NCBI GenBank assembly: GCA_019636515.1
Contig: JAHBXI010000001.1
Span: forward strand, 558,001-622,000
DNA: 64,000 bases
DNA from: Phycisphaeraceae bacterium
GTDB taxonomy: Bacteria; Planctomycetota; Phycisphaerae; Phycisphaerales; UBA1924
Reading direction: 5' to 3'
This document shows, in pieces, positions 40,815-49,883 of this stretch (positions within the stretch are counted from its first letter, which is position 1; every line of letters starts with the position of its first letter). Below the pieces are notes generated by a model. It saw only the letters and a list, made by a program, of their open reading frames with translations. It had not been told where the DNA came from and searched no databases. Made by a program: the position numbers and the translations under genes.

Positions 40815-40840
40815 GCCCCCGCTCACGGCGGGGGCTTTTT
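40815..40840 (+). terminator. Rho-independent terminator after the prolyl oligopeptidase gene
   Basis: GCCCCCGC (40815-40822) pairs perfectly with GCGGGGGC (40828-40835) around a TCACG loop, followed directly by five T residues (40836-40840). It is 37 bases beyond the peptidase stop and separates it from the convergent dehydrogenase gene. Confidence 0.9.
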
Positions 40841-40863
40841 CATCACGTCGCCGCGTGGTTTTT

Positions 40864-42450
40864 TCAGCCGCGCGACTTCAGCCACGACGGGTCGATCGTC
40901 ATGCCGGGGACGGGAGGCGCCTCGGACCCCGATTCGAACAGCCCCGCGACGGGGTACGCGCACGAATCGAGGCTGAACGCTCCCGCCGGGCGGTGGTTCC
41001 CCGAAAGCCCGAGGCCGCCGAAGGGAAGCCGGCTCGACGCCCCCGCCGTCCCGCAGTTGACATTGACGCACCCGGCCCGGCATTCCAATGCAAACCGCTC
41101 GGCCGCGGAGGAATCCCCGGTGAAGATCGCCGCGGCGAGCCCGAAGTTGGTCGCGTTGGCCTGCCGGATCGCCTCGTCCAGCGACCGAACCACACAGACC
41201 CTCACGACCGGACCGAAGACCTCCATGTCGCACCCGGCGTCAAATTCCGGGCTGCCCGGGCCTCGCACCGGGGACCCGTTGTGGAATCCGTTCACGCGGA
41301 TCACCCCCGGCGTGACGTACCACCCCATCCCCGGCAGGTCTTTGCCTCGGGACTCAAGAAGCACTTCCGCCCCGGCCCTTCGCAGCCCGGACTGGTACTC
41401 CAGGACGTTGCGGCGCGCTTCGTCGGAGATGATGGGCCCCATGAACACCGGCCCGTCGGAGCGAGGATCCCCGATCACCAGGGCCTCGGCCGCCCGGCAG
41501 ACCGCGCCGATGAACCGGTCCGCGATCCTCTCGTGGACGATAATCCGCCGCGTACACGTACACCGCTGACCCGTCGTGATGAACGCCGACCTGACGCACT
41601 CGGCCAGCGCCAGGACCAGGTCCGCGTCGTCCATCACCACCGCCGGGTTGTTCCCCCCCATCTCCAACGCGATCAGCCGGCTCGGCCGGTCAAGGTTCGC
41701 CTCCAGAATCCGCCTCCCGACCGGCCAGGAGCCCGTGAACAGGATCCCGTCGAGTCCGGGATGCGCGGCCATCGCCGACGCGACGTCGGGACCTCCCTGG
41801 ACCAGGTTGAACACGCCCGACGGCGCGCCCGCGTGGTCCAATGCCTCCTGGAACAACTCGGCCAGCATCTGCCCGCACCCGGGGGCCTTGTCGCTGGGCT
41901 TGAAGACGATGGTGTTGCCCATGAGCAGCGCGGGCACGATGTGCCCGTTGGGCAGGTGCATCGGGAAGTTGTACGGGCCGATCACCGCCATGACGCCGTG
42001 CGGGCGGAACCACGCCCGCCCCTGGCGCGTCGCCGACACCGAGACCCCAAACGGCAAAACCCGCCGCCGCGGCGATTCCGGAGAGTCGTCAAGGGTAATC
42101 TCGACCTTGGAAACCAGCAGGGCGGCTTCCTGCCGGGCATCCCACGGGACTTTCCCGGTTTCGTCCCGGATCAGGTCGGCGATCACCCCCTGACGCTCGG
42201 TACACAACGCCTGGAATCGCCTCAGAACCGACTCCCTATCATGGACCGGCATCGACGCCCAGGCAGGCGCCGCCCCGCGAGCCGCCTGCACCGCGTCCCC
42301 GACCGCGCAAACCGTCGGGGAGCCGCTCCAGACGACCTCGTCGGGCCTCGCGGGGTTGATCGATCGAACGGTCCCGCCCGGGATGGCGGACCAGGTCCCC
42401 CCGATCAGGTTCGAAGGCTCCTGGGCGAGCGACGGGTGATGCGTTGCCAC
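40864..42450 (-). CDS. astD: succinylglutamate-semialdehyde dehydrogenase-like protein
   Basis: A 528-residue aldehyde dehydrogenase closest to AstD, which oxidises succinylglutamate semialdehyde in arginine catabolism. The AstD-like stretches are GPYNFPMHLPNGHIVPALL, LNLVQGG-type (VFNLVQGGPDVA), IALEMGGNNP with the general-base Glu, FITTGQRCTCTRR with the nucleophilic Cys, and FGGLGLSGNHRPAGAF near the end. It is about 35 residues longer than typical AstD. GTG 42450 is used since the family N-terminus begins there; the frame stays open to 42681 but overlaps the mreB start. Other ast genes are absent from the window, so the pathway assignment rests on sequence alone. Confidence 0.85.
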   Translation of the reverse strand: MATHHPSLAQEPSNLIGGTWSAIPGGTVRSINPARPDEVVWSGSPTVCAVGDAVQAARGAAPAWASMPVHDRESVLRRFQALCTERQGVIADLIRDETGKVPWDARQEAALLVSKVEITLDDSPESPRRRVLPFGVSVSATRQGRAWFRPHGVMAVIGPYNFPMHLPNGHIVPALLMGNTIVFKPSDKAPGCGQMLAELFQEALDHAGAPSGVFNLVQGGPDVASAMAAHPGLDGILFTGSWPVGRRILEANLDRPSRLIALEMGGNNPAVVMDDADLVLALAECVRSAFITTGQRCTCTRRIIVHERIADRFIGAVCRAAEALVIGDPRSDGPVFMGPIISDEARRNVLEYQSGLRRAGAEVLLESRGKDLPGMGWYVTPGVIRVNGFHNGSPVRGPGSPEFDAGCDMEVFGPVVRVCVVRSLDEAIRQANATNFGLAAAIFTGDSSAAERFALECRAGCVNVNCGTAGASSRLPFGGLGLSGNHRPAGAFSLDSCAYPVAGLFESGSEAPPVPGMTIDPSWLKSRG

Positions 42451-42613
42451 GCGAAAGGATAGTTCCCCGGGAACCGTTCGGACGCGTACGAAAGCAAGGG
42501 GCGGCGGACACGGCCAATGGCAATCGGCCCGGACTGCCGATAACCTCTCGCATGACGGTGGGATTCCCCCCGTCCTTTTCCCCGGCCCGGCCGGGAGCAG
42601 GAGCGCCGAGCGA

Positions 42614-43666
42614 GTGTTCTTTGAACGGATTCTGGGTTTATTCAGCGTCGATATGGGGATCGACCTTGGCACCTGCAACACCCTGGTGTCGGTGCGCGGT
42701 CAGGGGATCGTCCTGAACGAGCCGAGCGTGGTCGCCGTGAAGAAGGGCACCAACCAGGTGCTCAAGAACGGGGAGGCCGTCGGCTGGGTCGCCAAGGAAA
42801 TGCTCGGCAAGACGCCCGGTTCGATCTCGGCCATCCGCCCCCTCAAGGACGGGGTGATCTCGGACTTTGAGATCACCGAGGCGATGCTCAAGTACTTCAT
42901 CAACAAGGTCAACGGCCGATCCCGCATCTTCGGGCCGCGCGTGGTCATCTCGATCCCCTCGGGGATCACCGCGGTCGAGAAACGCGCCGTCTTTGACTCG
43001 GCCGAGCGAGCCGGCGCCCGCCGGACCTACCTCATCGAGGAGCCGATCGCCGCCGCCATCGGGGCGGGGCTTCCCTTCGCCGAGGCCACCGCCTCCATGA
43101 TCGTCGACATCGGCGGCGGCACCACCGAAGTCGCGATCATGTCCCTGGCCGACATCGCCACCTGCGAATCCGTCCGGGTCGCCGGCGACGACATGGACGA
43201 AGCGATCATCAACCACATGAAACGCACCTACAACATGATGATCGGGGAGCAGACCGCCGAGCGCATCAAGATCGAGATCGGATCCGCCGCGCCCGTCGGA
43301 CCCGAGAGCACCATGGAAGTCCGCGGACGCGACATGATCTCCGGACTCCCCCGAAAGACCGCGATCACCAGCGAGGAAATCCGCGAAGCCCTCCAGGAGC
43401 CCGCCACCGCGATCGTCGAGGCCGTCACCCGCACCCTCGAGCGAGCCGAGCCCGAACTGGCCGCCGACCTGGTCGAGAACGGCATCGTCATGGCGGGTGG
43501 GGGATCGCTGCTCCGGGGGCTTACCGTCGTCGTCCAAAAAGCCACCGGGCTGGACACCAAACTCGCCGACGACCCGCTCACCTGCGTCGCCCGGGGGACC
43601 AGCATCTACCTCGAGCACATCGAGGAGTGGAAGCAGACGCTCGAAAACGACATGGAAAGCGCGTGA
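42614..43666 (+). CDS. mreB: rod-shape-determining protein MreB
   Basis: A 350-residue bacterial actin homologue that polymerises under the inner membrane and organises lateral peptidoglycan synthesis. The N-terminal stretch FFERILGLFSVDMG is an amphipathic membrane-binding segment; the phosphate loops GIDLGTCNTL, DIGGGTTEVAI and AGGGSLLRG of the actin ATPase fold are intact, as is VISIPSGITAVEKRAV. The start is GTG 42614, with an AGGAG-type site upstream. mreC follows 84 bases later. The divergent astD-like gene lies 163 bases upstream. Confidence 0.97.
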   Translation: MFFERILGLFSVDMGIDLGTCNTLVSVRGQGIVLNEPSVVAVKKGTNQVLKNGEAVGWVAKEMLGKTPGSISAIRPLKDGVISDFEITEAMLKYFINKVNGRSRIFGPRVVISIPSGITAVEKRAVFDSAERAGARRTYLIEEPIAAAIGAGLPFAEATASMIVDIGGGTTEVAIMSLADIATCESVRVAGDDMDEAIINHMKRTYNMMIGEQTAERIKIEIGSAAPVGPESTMEVRGRDMISGLPRKTAITSEEIREALQEPATAIVEAVTRTLERAEPELAADLVENGIVMAGGGSLLRGLTVVVQKATGLDTKLADDPLTCVARGTSIYLEHIEEWKQTLENDMESA

Positions 43667-43750
43667 CCCAGGAACCCGGCGGGCACCCGTCTCTCGGCCG
43701 GGACCAACGCGACCTCTCCCGCGCGGCCTCCCTCGGGAACCTCAACCCGC

Positions 43751-44677
43751 ATGGCCCGACTCTCGCACCCATCCCCTCTCGCCAAACGCCTCCTGCCGAT
43801 TGCCATCGCGGCGATGGCGGTCACGGCGTTTCTTCCGCCCGCCGCCGGTGAATGGCCGCGGTGGTTCGGAGGGGTGATCCAGTTCTTTGTCGCGCCCATC
43901 TCGCAACCCGTCCGCGGTCTCTCGGGATGGCTCGCCCCGCCGGAGGACGAGCAAGTCGGCGGTGAAGGTGTCCGTGCCCTGCAACAGCAGGCCGAGGGGT
44001 ACCGACAGCAGTTGCTCAGAGCCCAACTCGACATCGACCACCTCCGCGGGCAGATCGCCGAATTGCAGAGGGGTCGTCAACTCAACCCCGAACTGCCCGT
44101 CCGCCAGATGCACGCGGCCGTCATCGGCACCGCCAGCGACCTCTCCAGCGGCCTGCTGTGGATCAAGGCGGGCCGCTCCGACGGCGTCGAGCCGAATTCC
44201 GTCGCGGCCGTGCGCGGGCAGCAACTCCTGGGACGAGTCGTCCGATCCGACGAGCGAACCTGCCACGTCCAGCCGATCACCACGCGATCCGCCGGGCAGA
44301 TCCGCGGCGTGGTCATGCTTTCGGACCTGGTCCGCGGGCCCGAGTGCCTCCTTGAGCCTCGCGGCAACGGGACCCTCGTCGGGCCTGTCGAAGACATGCG
44401 CGAATGGCCACCCGGGGCCGTCAAGCCTGACGACGCCGTGGCGGGCGAGCCGGTCAGGCCGATCGTCGGGCAGACCGTCCGGCTCATGGACCCCAGTTGG
44501 CCGCGCAGTTCGCAGATGCTCCTCATCGGCGTTGTTGAGCGGGTCGAGCCCGCCGGGAACCAGCCGCTCAGGCAGGTGATCACCGTACGGCCGACCGTAC
44601 GGCTCGAGCGGGTCAGCGAGGTCCTGCTGCGATTTGCCTCGACGGACACGCCGGCGGCGGGGAGGGATCTGCCGTGA
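43751..44677 (+). CDS. mreC: rod-shape-determining protein MreC
   Basis: A 308-residue membrane-anchored MreC that links MreB to the cell-wall elongation enzymes. One N-terminal hydrophobic segment (LLPIAIAAMAVTAFLPPAAG) is followed by a coiled-coil stretch (RQQLLRAQLDIDHLRGQIAE) and the periplasmic beta-domain, which shows GLLWIKAGRSDGVEPNSVAA and LGRVVRSDERTCHVQPI. Its stop overlaps the mreD GTG as GTGA. Length and topology are normal for the family. Confidence 0.93.
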   Translation: MARLSHPSPLAKRLLPIAIAAMAVTAFLPPAAGEWPRWFGGVIQFFVAPISQPVRGLSGWLAPPEDEQVGGEGVRALQQQAEGYRQQLLRAQLDIDHLRGQIAELQRGRQLNPELPVRQMHAAVIGTASDLSSGLLWIKAGRSDGVEPNSVAAVRGQQLLGRVVRSDERTCHVQPITTRSAGQIRGVVMLSDLVRGPECLLEPRGNGTLVGPVEDMREWPPGAVKPDDAVAGEPVRPIVGQTVRLMDPSWPRSSQMLLIGVVERVEPAGNQPLRQVITVRPTVRLERVSEVLLRFASTDTPAAGRDLP

Positions 44678-45246
44678 ACTGGGTCGTCTTCTCGTTGATC
44701 CTGTGGGGGCTGATGGGGCTGGAACTGGGGCTCAAGGACGCCCTGCGGCTCGGGGAGACGCCCGTGGCCCCGTCGTTTGTCATGGCGCTGGCCGTGGTGG
44801 TGTCGCTCGCCGCGCCGCCGAACGCGGCGCTGTGGGCCTGCCTGGCCATCGGGGTGACGCTCGACCTGACCAACCCGATCGAGGTGATCGCGGGGGGACC
44901 GGACCGGACCGTGCTTGGCCCCTACGCCCTGGGATACGTCCTGGCCTGTCAACTGGTGCTGACGATGCGCGGCCTGATGATGCGAAAGAACATCCTGACC
45001 GTCGGGTTTCTCGCCCTGTTCTGCTCGCTCGTGAGCCACGTGGTCGTGACGGCCATCTTCGCGATCCGGATGCGCTACGACGCCGGGGTCCTGTTCCTGC
45101 CCACGCAGGAACTGATGTGGCGGTTCGGCAGCGCGTTGTACTCGGGGGTTGCCGGCGTGGTCCTTGGCGCGGCCCTGCTTCCGCTGCTGGGTTCCATGGG
45201 GCTCAGCATCGGCCCGGCTCGCCGGTTCGCACGGCGGGCTTCATGA
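44674..45246 (+). CDS. mreD: rod-shape-determining protein MreD
   Basis: A 190-residue membrane protein with about five hydrophobic segments, matching MreD in length, topology and position directly after mreC. MreD proteins are poorly conserved in sequence; here the assignment rests on GTG 44674 overlapping the mreC stop and on the short polytopic pattern (WVVFSLILWGLMGLELGLK, then four further helices). It is the last gene of the mre unit; rodA and a class B PBP, often next in other bacteria, are not present downstream. Confidence 0.85.
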   Translation: MNWVVFSLILWGLMGLELGLKDALRLGETPVAPSFVMALAVVVSLAAPPNAALWACLAIGVTLDLTNPIEVIAGGPDRTVLGPYALGYVLACQLVLTMRGLMMRKNILTVGFLALFCSLVSHVVVTAIFAIRMRYDAGVLFLPTQELMWRFGSALYSGVAGVVLGAALLPLLGSMGLSIGPARRFARRAS

Positions 45247-45293
45247 AAGGTCGGCGGGCGTACCCCGATTGGCCCTTCACGCGAGGGAGCCTC

Positions 45294-45890
45294 TCAGGCC
45301 CGTCCAAGCCCCATGCACCGACGCCACACGCTCACCTGCCCCATGTGCATCATGATGTGGCTGTTGAGCATGAACACCCCCGCCGTCCCCACGGTGGACA
45401 CGAACGCTCGTGCCTTTGAATCGGGTGTCGGCACGGCGAGAGACTCGTCGGGTGCCGACGCCACCATCCCGATCAGGCGGTCAAACGTCGTGAAAAACAC
45501 GTCCGTGATCTCCTTCATCGGGGGATAGATCGATCCCTCCGGATCGTCCCGGCATTCGACGCCGTCCTTGAAGAGAGCCTCGTACCCGGCGGGCACCGAC
45601 ACCACGGCACCCCCACCCCCGCCCCCGGACACCCCGGACACCCCGGACACCCCGGAACCGCCTGAAACCACGGACAATCCCGCTTCATCGACCCGCATCA
45701 GCGTGGCCATCCACGCGTTGGTGACCGCGAGATGCCCGTAGACGAACGCCGCGTGGTTCGTTTCGACCTCCCGCCCGCCGACAATCGGCCTTCGTGCGAA
45801 CTGCTCCGGGCGCACATCCTTCAAAAGCCGGTCCGCGTACCGACGCCCGATCTTCGCGGACTCAACGATGGAATCGGCCAGAGCACCCAT
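45294..45890 (-). CDS. DinB-fold protein
   Basis: A 198-residue helical-bundle protein of the DinB/YfiT type, whose members are metal-dependent or thiol-transferase-like. The potential metal-ligand His residues lie in FVYGHLAV and in HIMMHMGQVSVWRR near the C-terminus. A Gly/Ser/Val-rich insertion (VSGVSGVSGGG) in the middle arises from a 9-base tandem repeat. ATG 45890 has AAGGA upstream. It is the last gene of the minus-strand SPFH/ABC cluster, starting 38 bases after the preceding stop. The actual substrate is unknown. Confidence 0.8.
   Translation of the reverse strand: MGALADSIVESAKIGRRYADRLLKDVRPEQFARRPIVGGREVETNHAAFVYGHLAVTNAWMATLMRVDEAGLSVVSGGSGVSGVSGVSGGGGGGAVVSVPAGYEALFKDGVECRDDPEGSIYPPMKEITDVFFTTFDRLIGMVASAPDESLAVPTPDSKARAFVSTVGTAGVFMLNSHIMMHMGQVSVWRRCMGLGRA
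45627..45653 (+). repeat. 9-base tandem repeat within DinB-fold gene
   Basis: GGACACCCC occurs three times perfectly at 45627-45635, 45636-45644 and 45645-45653. Read on the minus strand it encodes Gly-Val-Ser units. It is in frame, so copy-number changes would alter loop length without frameshift. Confidence 0.9.
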
Positions 45891-45928
45891 GGTCCTTCTT
45901 CCCTTCCAGCGGGCCTTTGCCGCGCCTC

Positions 45929-47893
45929 TCACTTCAACTGGTTCCTCAGGTCGCGGCGGCGGTCTTCCTCAACGAGCCTGGCCATCTTGGCCCGGTGAGC
46001 CGCGAGGCCCGGCGGCTCGGGAAACATGAGGTCAAACGCTTTTCCACCGCGGGACTCCTGGGCCGCGACCTCGTCGCGGTACCGATCGGAGATGACATCG
46101 TACGCGTGGACGCGCAGGTCATCGGGAGCGCGGCCGTACATGACCTGGGCCTCGTCGAACCCGACCAGCGAGACCAGCGCGGCGAAGACCTGTCCCTCGA
46201 GCACGTTGAAGTCACGCGGGATCAGTTCCATGCGCCCGATCTCGGGGGTCACCTGGTTGATCCGGTACTGCTCCTCGAAGTAGTAGCGGTGCTGCTGCTT
46301 GGCGTACTCCCGCTCGCGGCGGAAGACCTCGTTGTTCCCCACCAGCAGCCCGGAGACAAACGACTGCTGCAAAGACCCGACAATCTCCGACCTCGCCACG
46401 TCGGGAGAGGTCTGGCGATCAAACAACTGCGCCACCACGAACTCCTCGATCGGCCGCGACAGGTTGAAATCGCGGTCGGGGTCGTTCATGTTCTGGCCCG
46501 GGTAAGTCCGGAGTTTTCGGTAAAGATCCTCGGCCTCCGCCCGCTGGCCTCGGCGGAAATAGTAACGGATCTGGTCCGCCAGGAAGTTCTCATACCCGGC
46601 GGAATAGAAACTCCATGCCCGCTTGTCCGTGTCCGCCCACGATCGCGAGGTCAGTTCCTCGAGGATCCGCCCGTAGGTCTCGATGAAATGAGGGTTGGGG
46701 ATCGCGATGTACGTCGAGTTGCGCGTGACGGACTGCTCAAGGAAATTGAAGTACACCTCCCCGGTTCTGGCCAGTTCCTGGACGGCCTGGATGGTCATGC
46801 GGTCGGTGTTCACGAAGTCGAAGTTGTTCTTGTTCTCCTCGGTGAACCGCGGCAGCGAGAGTTCCACGCCGCGCGACGACCAGTAGACCGCGTGCGACGC
46901 CGCGTGACGCCAATCCATGGGGCCGTACTTCTCCGTCACGCGGATCATCCGCTCGAGGTCGTAGTGGTAGTCGTCCTCGAGCACGCGCTTGCGCATATGG
47001 CGGACGAAGGCATCCCACGCCCCCGCGTACCGCGCATCGGTCACCAGGCTCATCAACTGCGCGTGCTTGGTGCCGAACATCTTTTCAAAGTACTCTCGCC
47101 GCCCCGACCGCCGCACCGCCGAGAGCACCTCCCAGCGCTGCAGGATCGACATGTACGACTCTTCGCCCAGAACCTGCCCCACCCGGGCGATCAGGTCCCT
47201 GGCCATCGGGTCCGCGGCGTGTACTTCCTCGATCGACGCCGGGGCGTCGGCGATCGCGCGGAGCCAATCCACGTACCGCTTCACCGCCGTCTCGCGGTCG
47301 GCCATGGCGGGGTCCGCCTGCGGGGGCTCGCCCATGACCACCGTAAACTCCTCGGCGACCTTGCGCTTGTATACCCCGTTGGCGTCGTCGGCGTAGGCCT
47401 GGACCTTGTGCAGGTAGAGCCACGCCAGTTCACGGTGCAAAATGAGATCCGTCGGGTTCGCCGGGATGGCCTCGTCCCGCAGCAACCGGATACCGGCCTG
47501 CACCCAGGTCCATCGCTCCTCGGGCGTTGAGGTCTTGACCGAGATGTTGTACGCCATGTTCCAGGCGTGGAAGACCCACACCCGCGGGAACCGGGGCTGC
47601 AGCCGCGTGATGGCCTTGGAAAGTTCGATCGCCTCCCAGTACTTGCCTTCCTCCTTCAGGTCGTTGGCACGCATCCACAGGTAATTGACGAAGATCCCGC
47701 GGAACGCCCCCATGGCGATGCCCATCGCCACCTCCGGAGGATCACCCTTCTCCGCCACCTCCGTGTACACGAGCCGGTTGATCCCCGCCGAGGTGTTCAG
47801 GCCGACGGCCAGCACGCCGCCGAGCGTCAACGCGACGACCATGACGCCCGCCGCCAACACCTGGATGATCCGGTCCTTCTTCAACGACGACAA
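45929..47893 (-). CDS. membrane-anchored helical protein of unknown function
   Basis: A protein of about 650 residues with one N-terminal membrane segment (VLAAGVMVVALTLGGVLAVG) and a long helical, tetratricopeptide-like body (KYWEAIELSKAITRLQPRFP, VFHAWNMAYNISVKT). I do not recognise the family. The start is uncertain: TTG 47893 is the first plausible codon after the permease stop, and another TTG at 47884 is better placed behind AGGGGA. It sits between the ABC permease and the DinB-fold gene in one co-directional cluster, so it is likely an accessory subunit of that transporter system. Confidence 0.72.
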   Translation of the reverse strand: MSSLKKDRIIQVLAAGVMVVALTLGGVLAVGLNTSAGINRLVYTEVAEKGDPPEVAMGIAMGAFRGIFVNYLWMRANDLKEEGKYWEAIELSKAITRLQPRFPRVWVFHAWNMAYNISVKTSTPEERWTWVQAGIRLLRDEAIPANPTDLILHRELAWLYLHKVQAYADDANGVYKRKVAEEFTVVMGEPPQADPAMADRETAVKRYVDWLRAIADAPASIEEVHAADPMARDLIARVGQVLGEESYMSILQRWEVLSAVRRSGRREYFEKMFGTKHAQLMSLVTDARYAGAWDAFVRHMRKRVLEDDYHYDLERMIRVTEKYGPMDWRHAASHAVYWSSRGVELSLPRFTEENKNNFDFVNTDRMTIQAVQELARTGEVYFNFLEQSVTRNSTYIAIPNPHFIETYGRILEELTSRSWADTDKRAWSFYSAGYENFLADQIRYYFRRGQRAEAEDLYRKLRTYPGQNMNDPDRDFNLSRPIEEFVVAQLFDRQTSPDVARSEIVGSLQQSFVSGLLVGNNEVFRREREYAKQQHRYYFEEQYRINQVTPEIGRMELIPRDFNVLEGQVFAALVSLVGFDEAQVMYGRAPDDLRVHAYDVISDRYRDEVAAQESRGGKAFDLMFPEPPGLAAHRAKMARLVEEDRRRDLRNQLK

Positions 47894-47918
47894 TCCCCTG
47901 CCATGCCCCCGCTCACCG

Positions 47919-49883
47919 TCACTGTCCCGAATACACCGCCAGTTCGCGCCGCCGCAGCGTGAACACCGCCAGGCCGTACAACGCCGCCGTCGTCGCCAGC
48001 AGCACAACGGTCCCGGTCGCCACGTCCGACCACGGCAGACGGAGCCCTTCCACCAGTTTCTCCGTCGGCTTCAGGTCCGAGTAGATCCGGAATGTCCACG
48101 AGATCGCCGTCGCCACCGCGTGGATCACCTTCGCCGGAATGTTGACGTTCCCCAACTCGTCCGTCGTCGCGTAGTAATCCAGCGACTTGGCCAGAAAACT
48201 CGCGCCCTCGGCCGAGATGAACGTCCCGAACGAGACCAGGCACGCCACCGGGAAACTCAGGAACGTGCCAGCCCAGATGGCGAGCATCGCCAGGAAGGAC
48301 AGTTTCAGCCACAGGACACCCATGACTCGCAGATAATTCCAGCGGTAACTCCCCGAGGAATACGACAACTCCAGCCCGCGTTCGGGGAACGAGATGGCCG
48401 CCGGATTCATCTGCCCGGTGTACGGGTCGCCGTTGATCACGTCGACCACGACCGTGCCGTCCTCCTCCACCGCCGAGGGAAGCAACTGGATCGACTGCAC
48501 GATCCCCAGCGCCACCTCCTTGACGATCGGCATGCCGCCGACGGCAAAGGCCACCCGGTACAGTTCGTCCGGGCGGTTGGAACCCGAGTCCACCTGGTAC
48601 CGGAAGTCAAACGGCTTGCCGACCCGCTTGGCTTGCGCCATCCCCCCGAAGACGTACGTGCGACTTTCCCCCACTCCGACCGACCGGTACGCCGACAGCA
48701 CCGATTTGAAGATCTCCGACTCGACGCGTCGCTCCCAGCCCGGCACGTTCCGCAGCGTCGGGTCGCGGCGCAATTCCTCGTCGATCCGAGACTGAACGTT
48801 GCGCCGGAAGATCTCCGCGTTGATGTCCGGCGGCGCTGGATACACCCGCACCCGGGAGGCCAGGATCTGCGTCTCAAGCACGTAGCGATCCTCGGAGACC
48901 AGCCGGTTGTCCGCCGCCACGTACGGCGAGATCTCCCCGATCGCCCGCCGGCCCCGCAGGTCCTCGGTGAAGAGGAACACCGACGACGCGCTCACCGCCA
49001 GCAGCACCGTCCCCAGAGTCACCAGGCCCAGCCACTTCCCGAGTATGTACTGCCACGCGGCGACCGGCTTGGTCATCGTCTGCCAGATCACCTTCTCACG
49101 CTGCTCGTACGCCATCGACGCGCACGCGAACAGCAGCGTCAGCATCGCGATCATCCAGAAACTGCCCGCCGTCCCGTATTGCAGGAACGACTGGACCCGG
49201 TACCGCAGGGGCGATTCCTCCGACAACGTCCCCGGCAGCGCCGCCAGACCGATGATCAGCGCCACGATGAACACCAGGGAGACCTTCATCCGAACCGCCT
49301 CGATCAGCATGTTCCTCGCCACCGCCACCACCGGACCGGTCCCCGACAGCGCCATCCGGGCCGCCTCCAAGAGCGCGATGAACGCCCCCGTCAACGCCAC
49401 CACCCCCGTCGCCAGTCGGGCCGTATCCCGCATCCCCATCAGGTGCAGCGGGACCACCACCGCCCCCACCACCACCGCCAGGCCCAGGTACGTCATCCCC
49501 AGGCCAAGCCAGATCACCACCAGACACATCCCCGCCACCACCGCCACGCCCAGGGAGACGCTCGTCGGATCCGAACGGACGGCGAGCATCTCCCCCACCG
49601 CCCTCCGAGTCGCCTCGAACGCGTTGCGTTGCGATTCTTCCCACGCCTTGAGCCGGGCGATCTCCTGCGCTTGCTCGGGGGTTGTCGCCTCGGGCAGGGA
49701 CAGGCCGGACGCTTCCCGGGGCGGCGTCGGTGACTCGGGCGAATCCGGAGGCGCGTTCATGGCCACCAGGTACCCGACCATGACCGCCAGCGCCGCGACC
49801 ACCACCACGCACGAGGCGATGATCTTGAACAGCCGCGTGCGCTGAAGCCGGTTGATCGAATCAAAGGTGGCGCGAATCCTCAC
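47919..49883 (-). CDS. ABC-2 type transporter permease (large)
   Basis: A 654-residue integral membrane subunit. An N-terminal membrane helix (IIASCVVVVAALAVMVGYL) precedes several helices around residues 110-190, then the ABC-2 core with EAVRMKVSLVFIVALIIGLA, a helix that ends in YEQREKVIWQTMTKPVAAW (the cytoplasmic coupling stretch) and a further cluster near the C-terminus. Between helices lies a soluble domain of about 220 residues, which is unusually large. The GTG start overlaps the ATPase stop as GTGA, so it is translationally coupled to the ATPase gene and must be its partner. The substrate is unknown. Confidence 0.85.
   Translation of the reverse strand: MRIRATFDSINRLQRTRLFKIIASCVVVVAALAVMVGYLVAMNAPPDSPESPTPPREASGLSLPEATTPEQAQEIARLKAWEESQRNAFEATRRAVGEMLAVRSDPTSVSLGVAVVAGMCLVVIWLGLGMTYLGLAVVVGAVVVPLHLMGMRDTARLATGVVALTGAFIALLEAARMALSGTGPVVAVARNMLIEAVRMKVSLVFIVALIIGLAALPGTLSEESPLRYRVQSFLQYGTAGSFWMIAMLTLLFACASMAYEQREKVIWQTMTKPVAAWQYILGKWLGLVTLGTVLLAVSASSVFLFTEDLRGRRAIGEISPYVAADNRLVSEDRYVLETQILASRVRVYPAPPDINAEIFRRNVQSRIDEELRRDPTLRNVPGWERRVESEIFKSVLSAYRSVGVGESRTYVFGGMAQAKRVGKPFDFRYQVDSGSNRPDELYRVAFAVGGMPIVKEVALGIVQSIQLLPSAVEEDGTVVVDVINGDPYTGQMNPAAISFPERGLELSYSSGSYRWNYLRVMGVLWLKLSFLAMLAIWAGTFLSFPVACLVSFGTFISAEGASFLAKSLDYYATTDELGNVNIPAKVIHAVATAISWTFRIYSDLKPTEKLVEGLRLPWSDVATGTVVLLATTAALYGLAVFTLRRRELAVYSGQ

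Noticed and set aside
47685-49733. 682-codon plus-strand open frame
   Set aside because: Antisense to the ABC permease; Arg/His/Pro/Gln-rich translation without domains. The minus-strand reading has membrane helices and couples to the ATPase.
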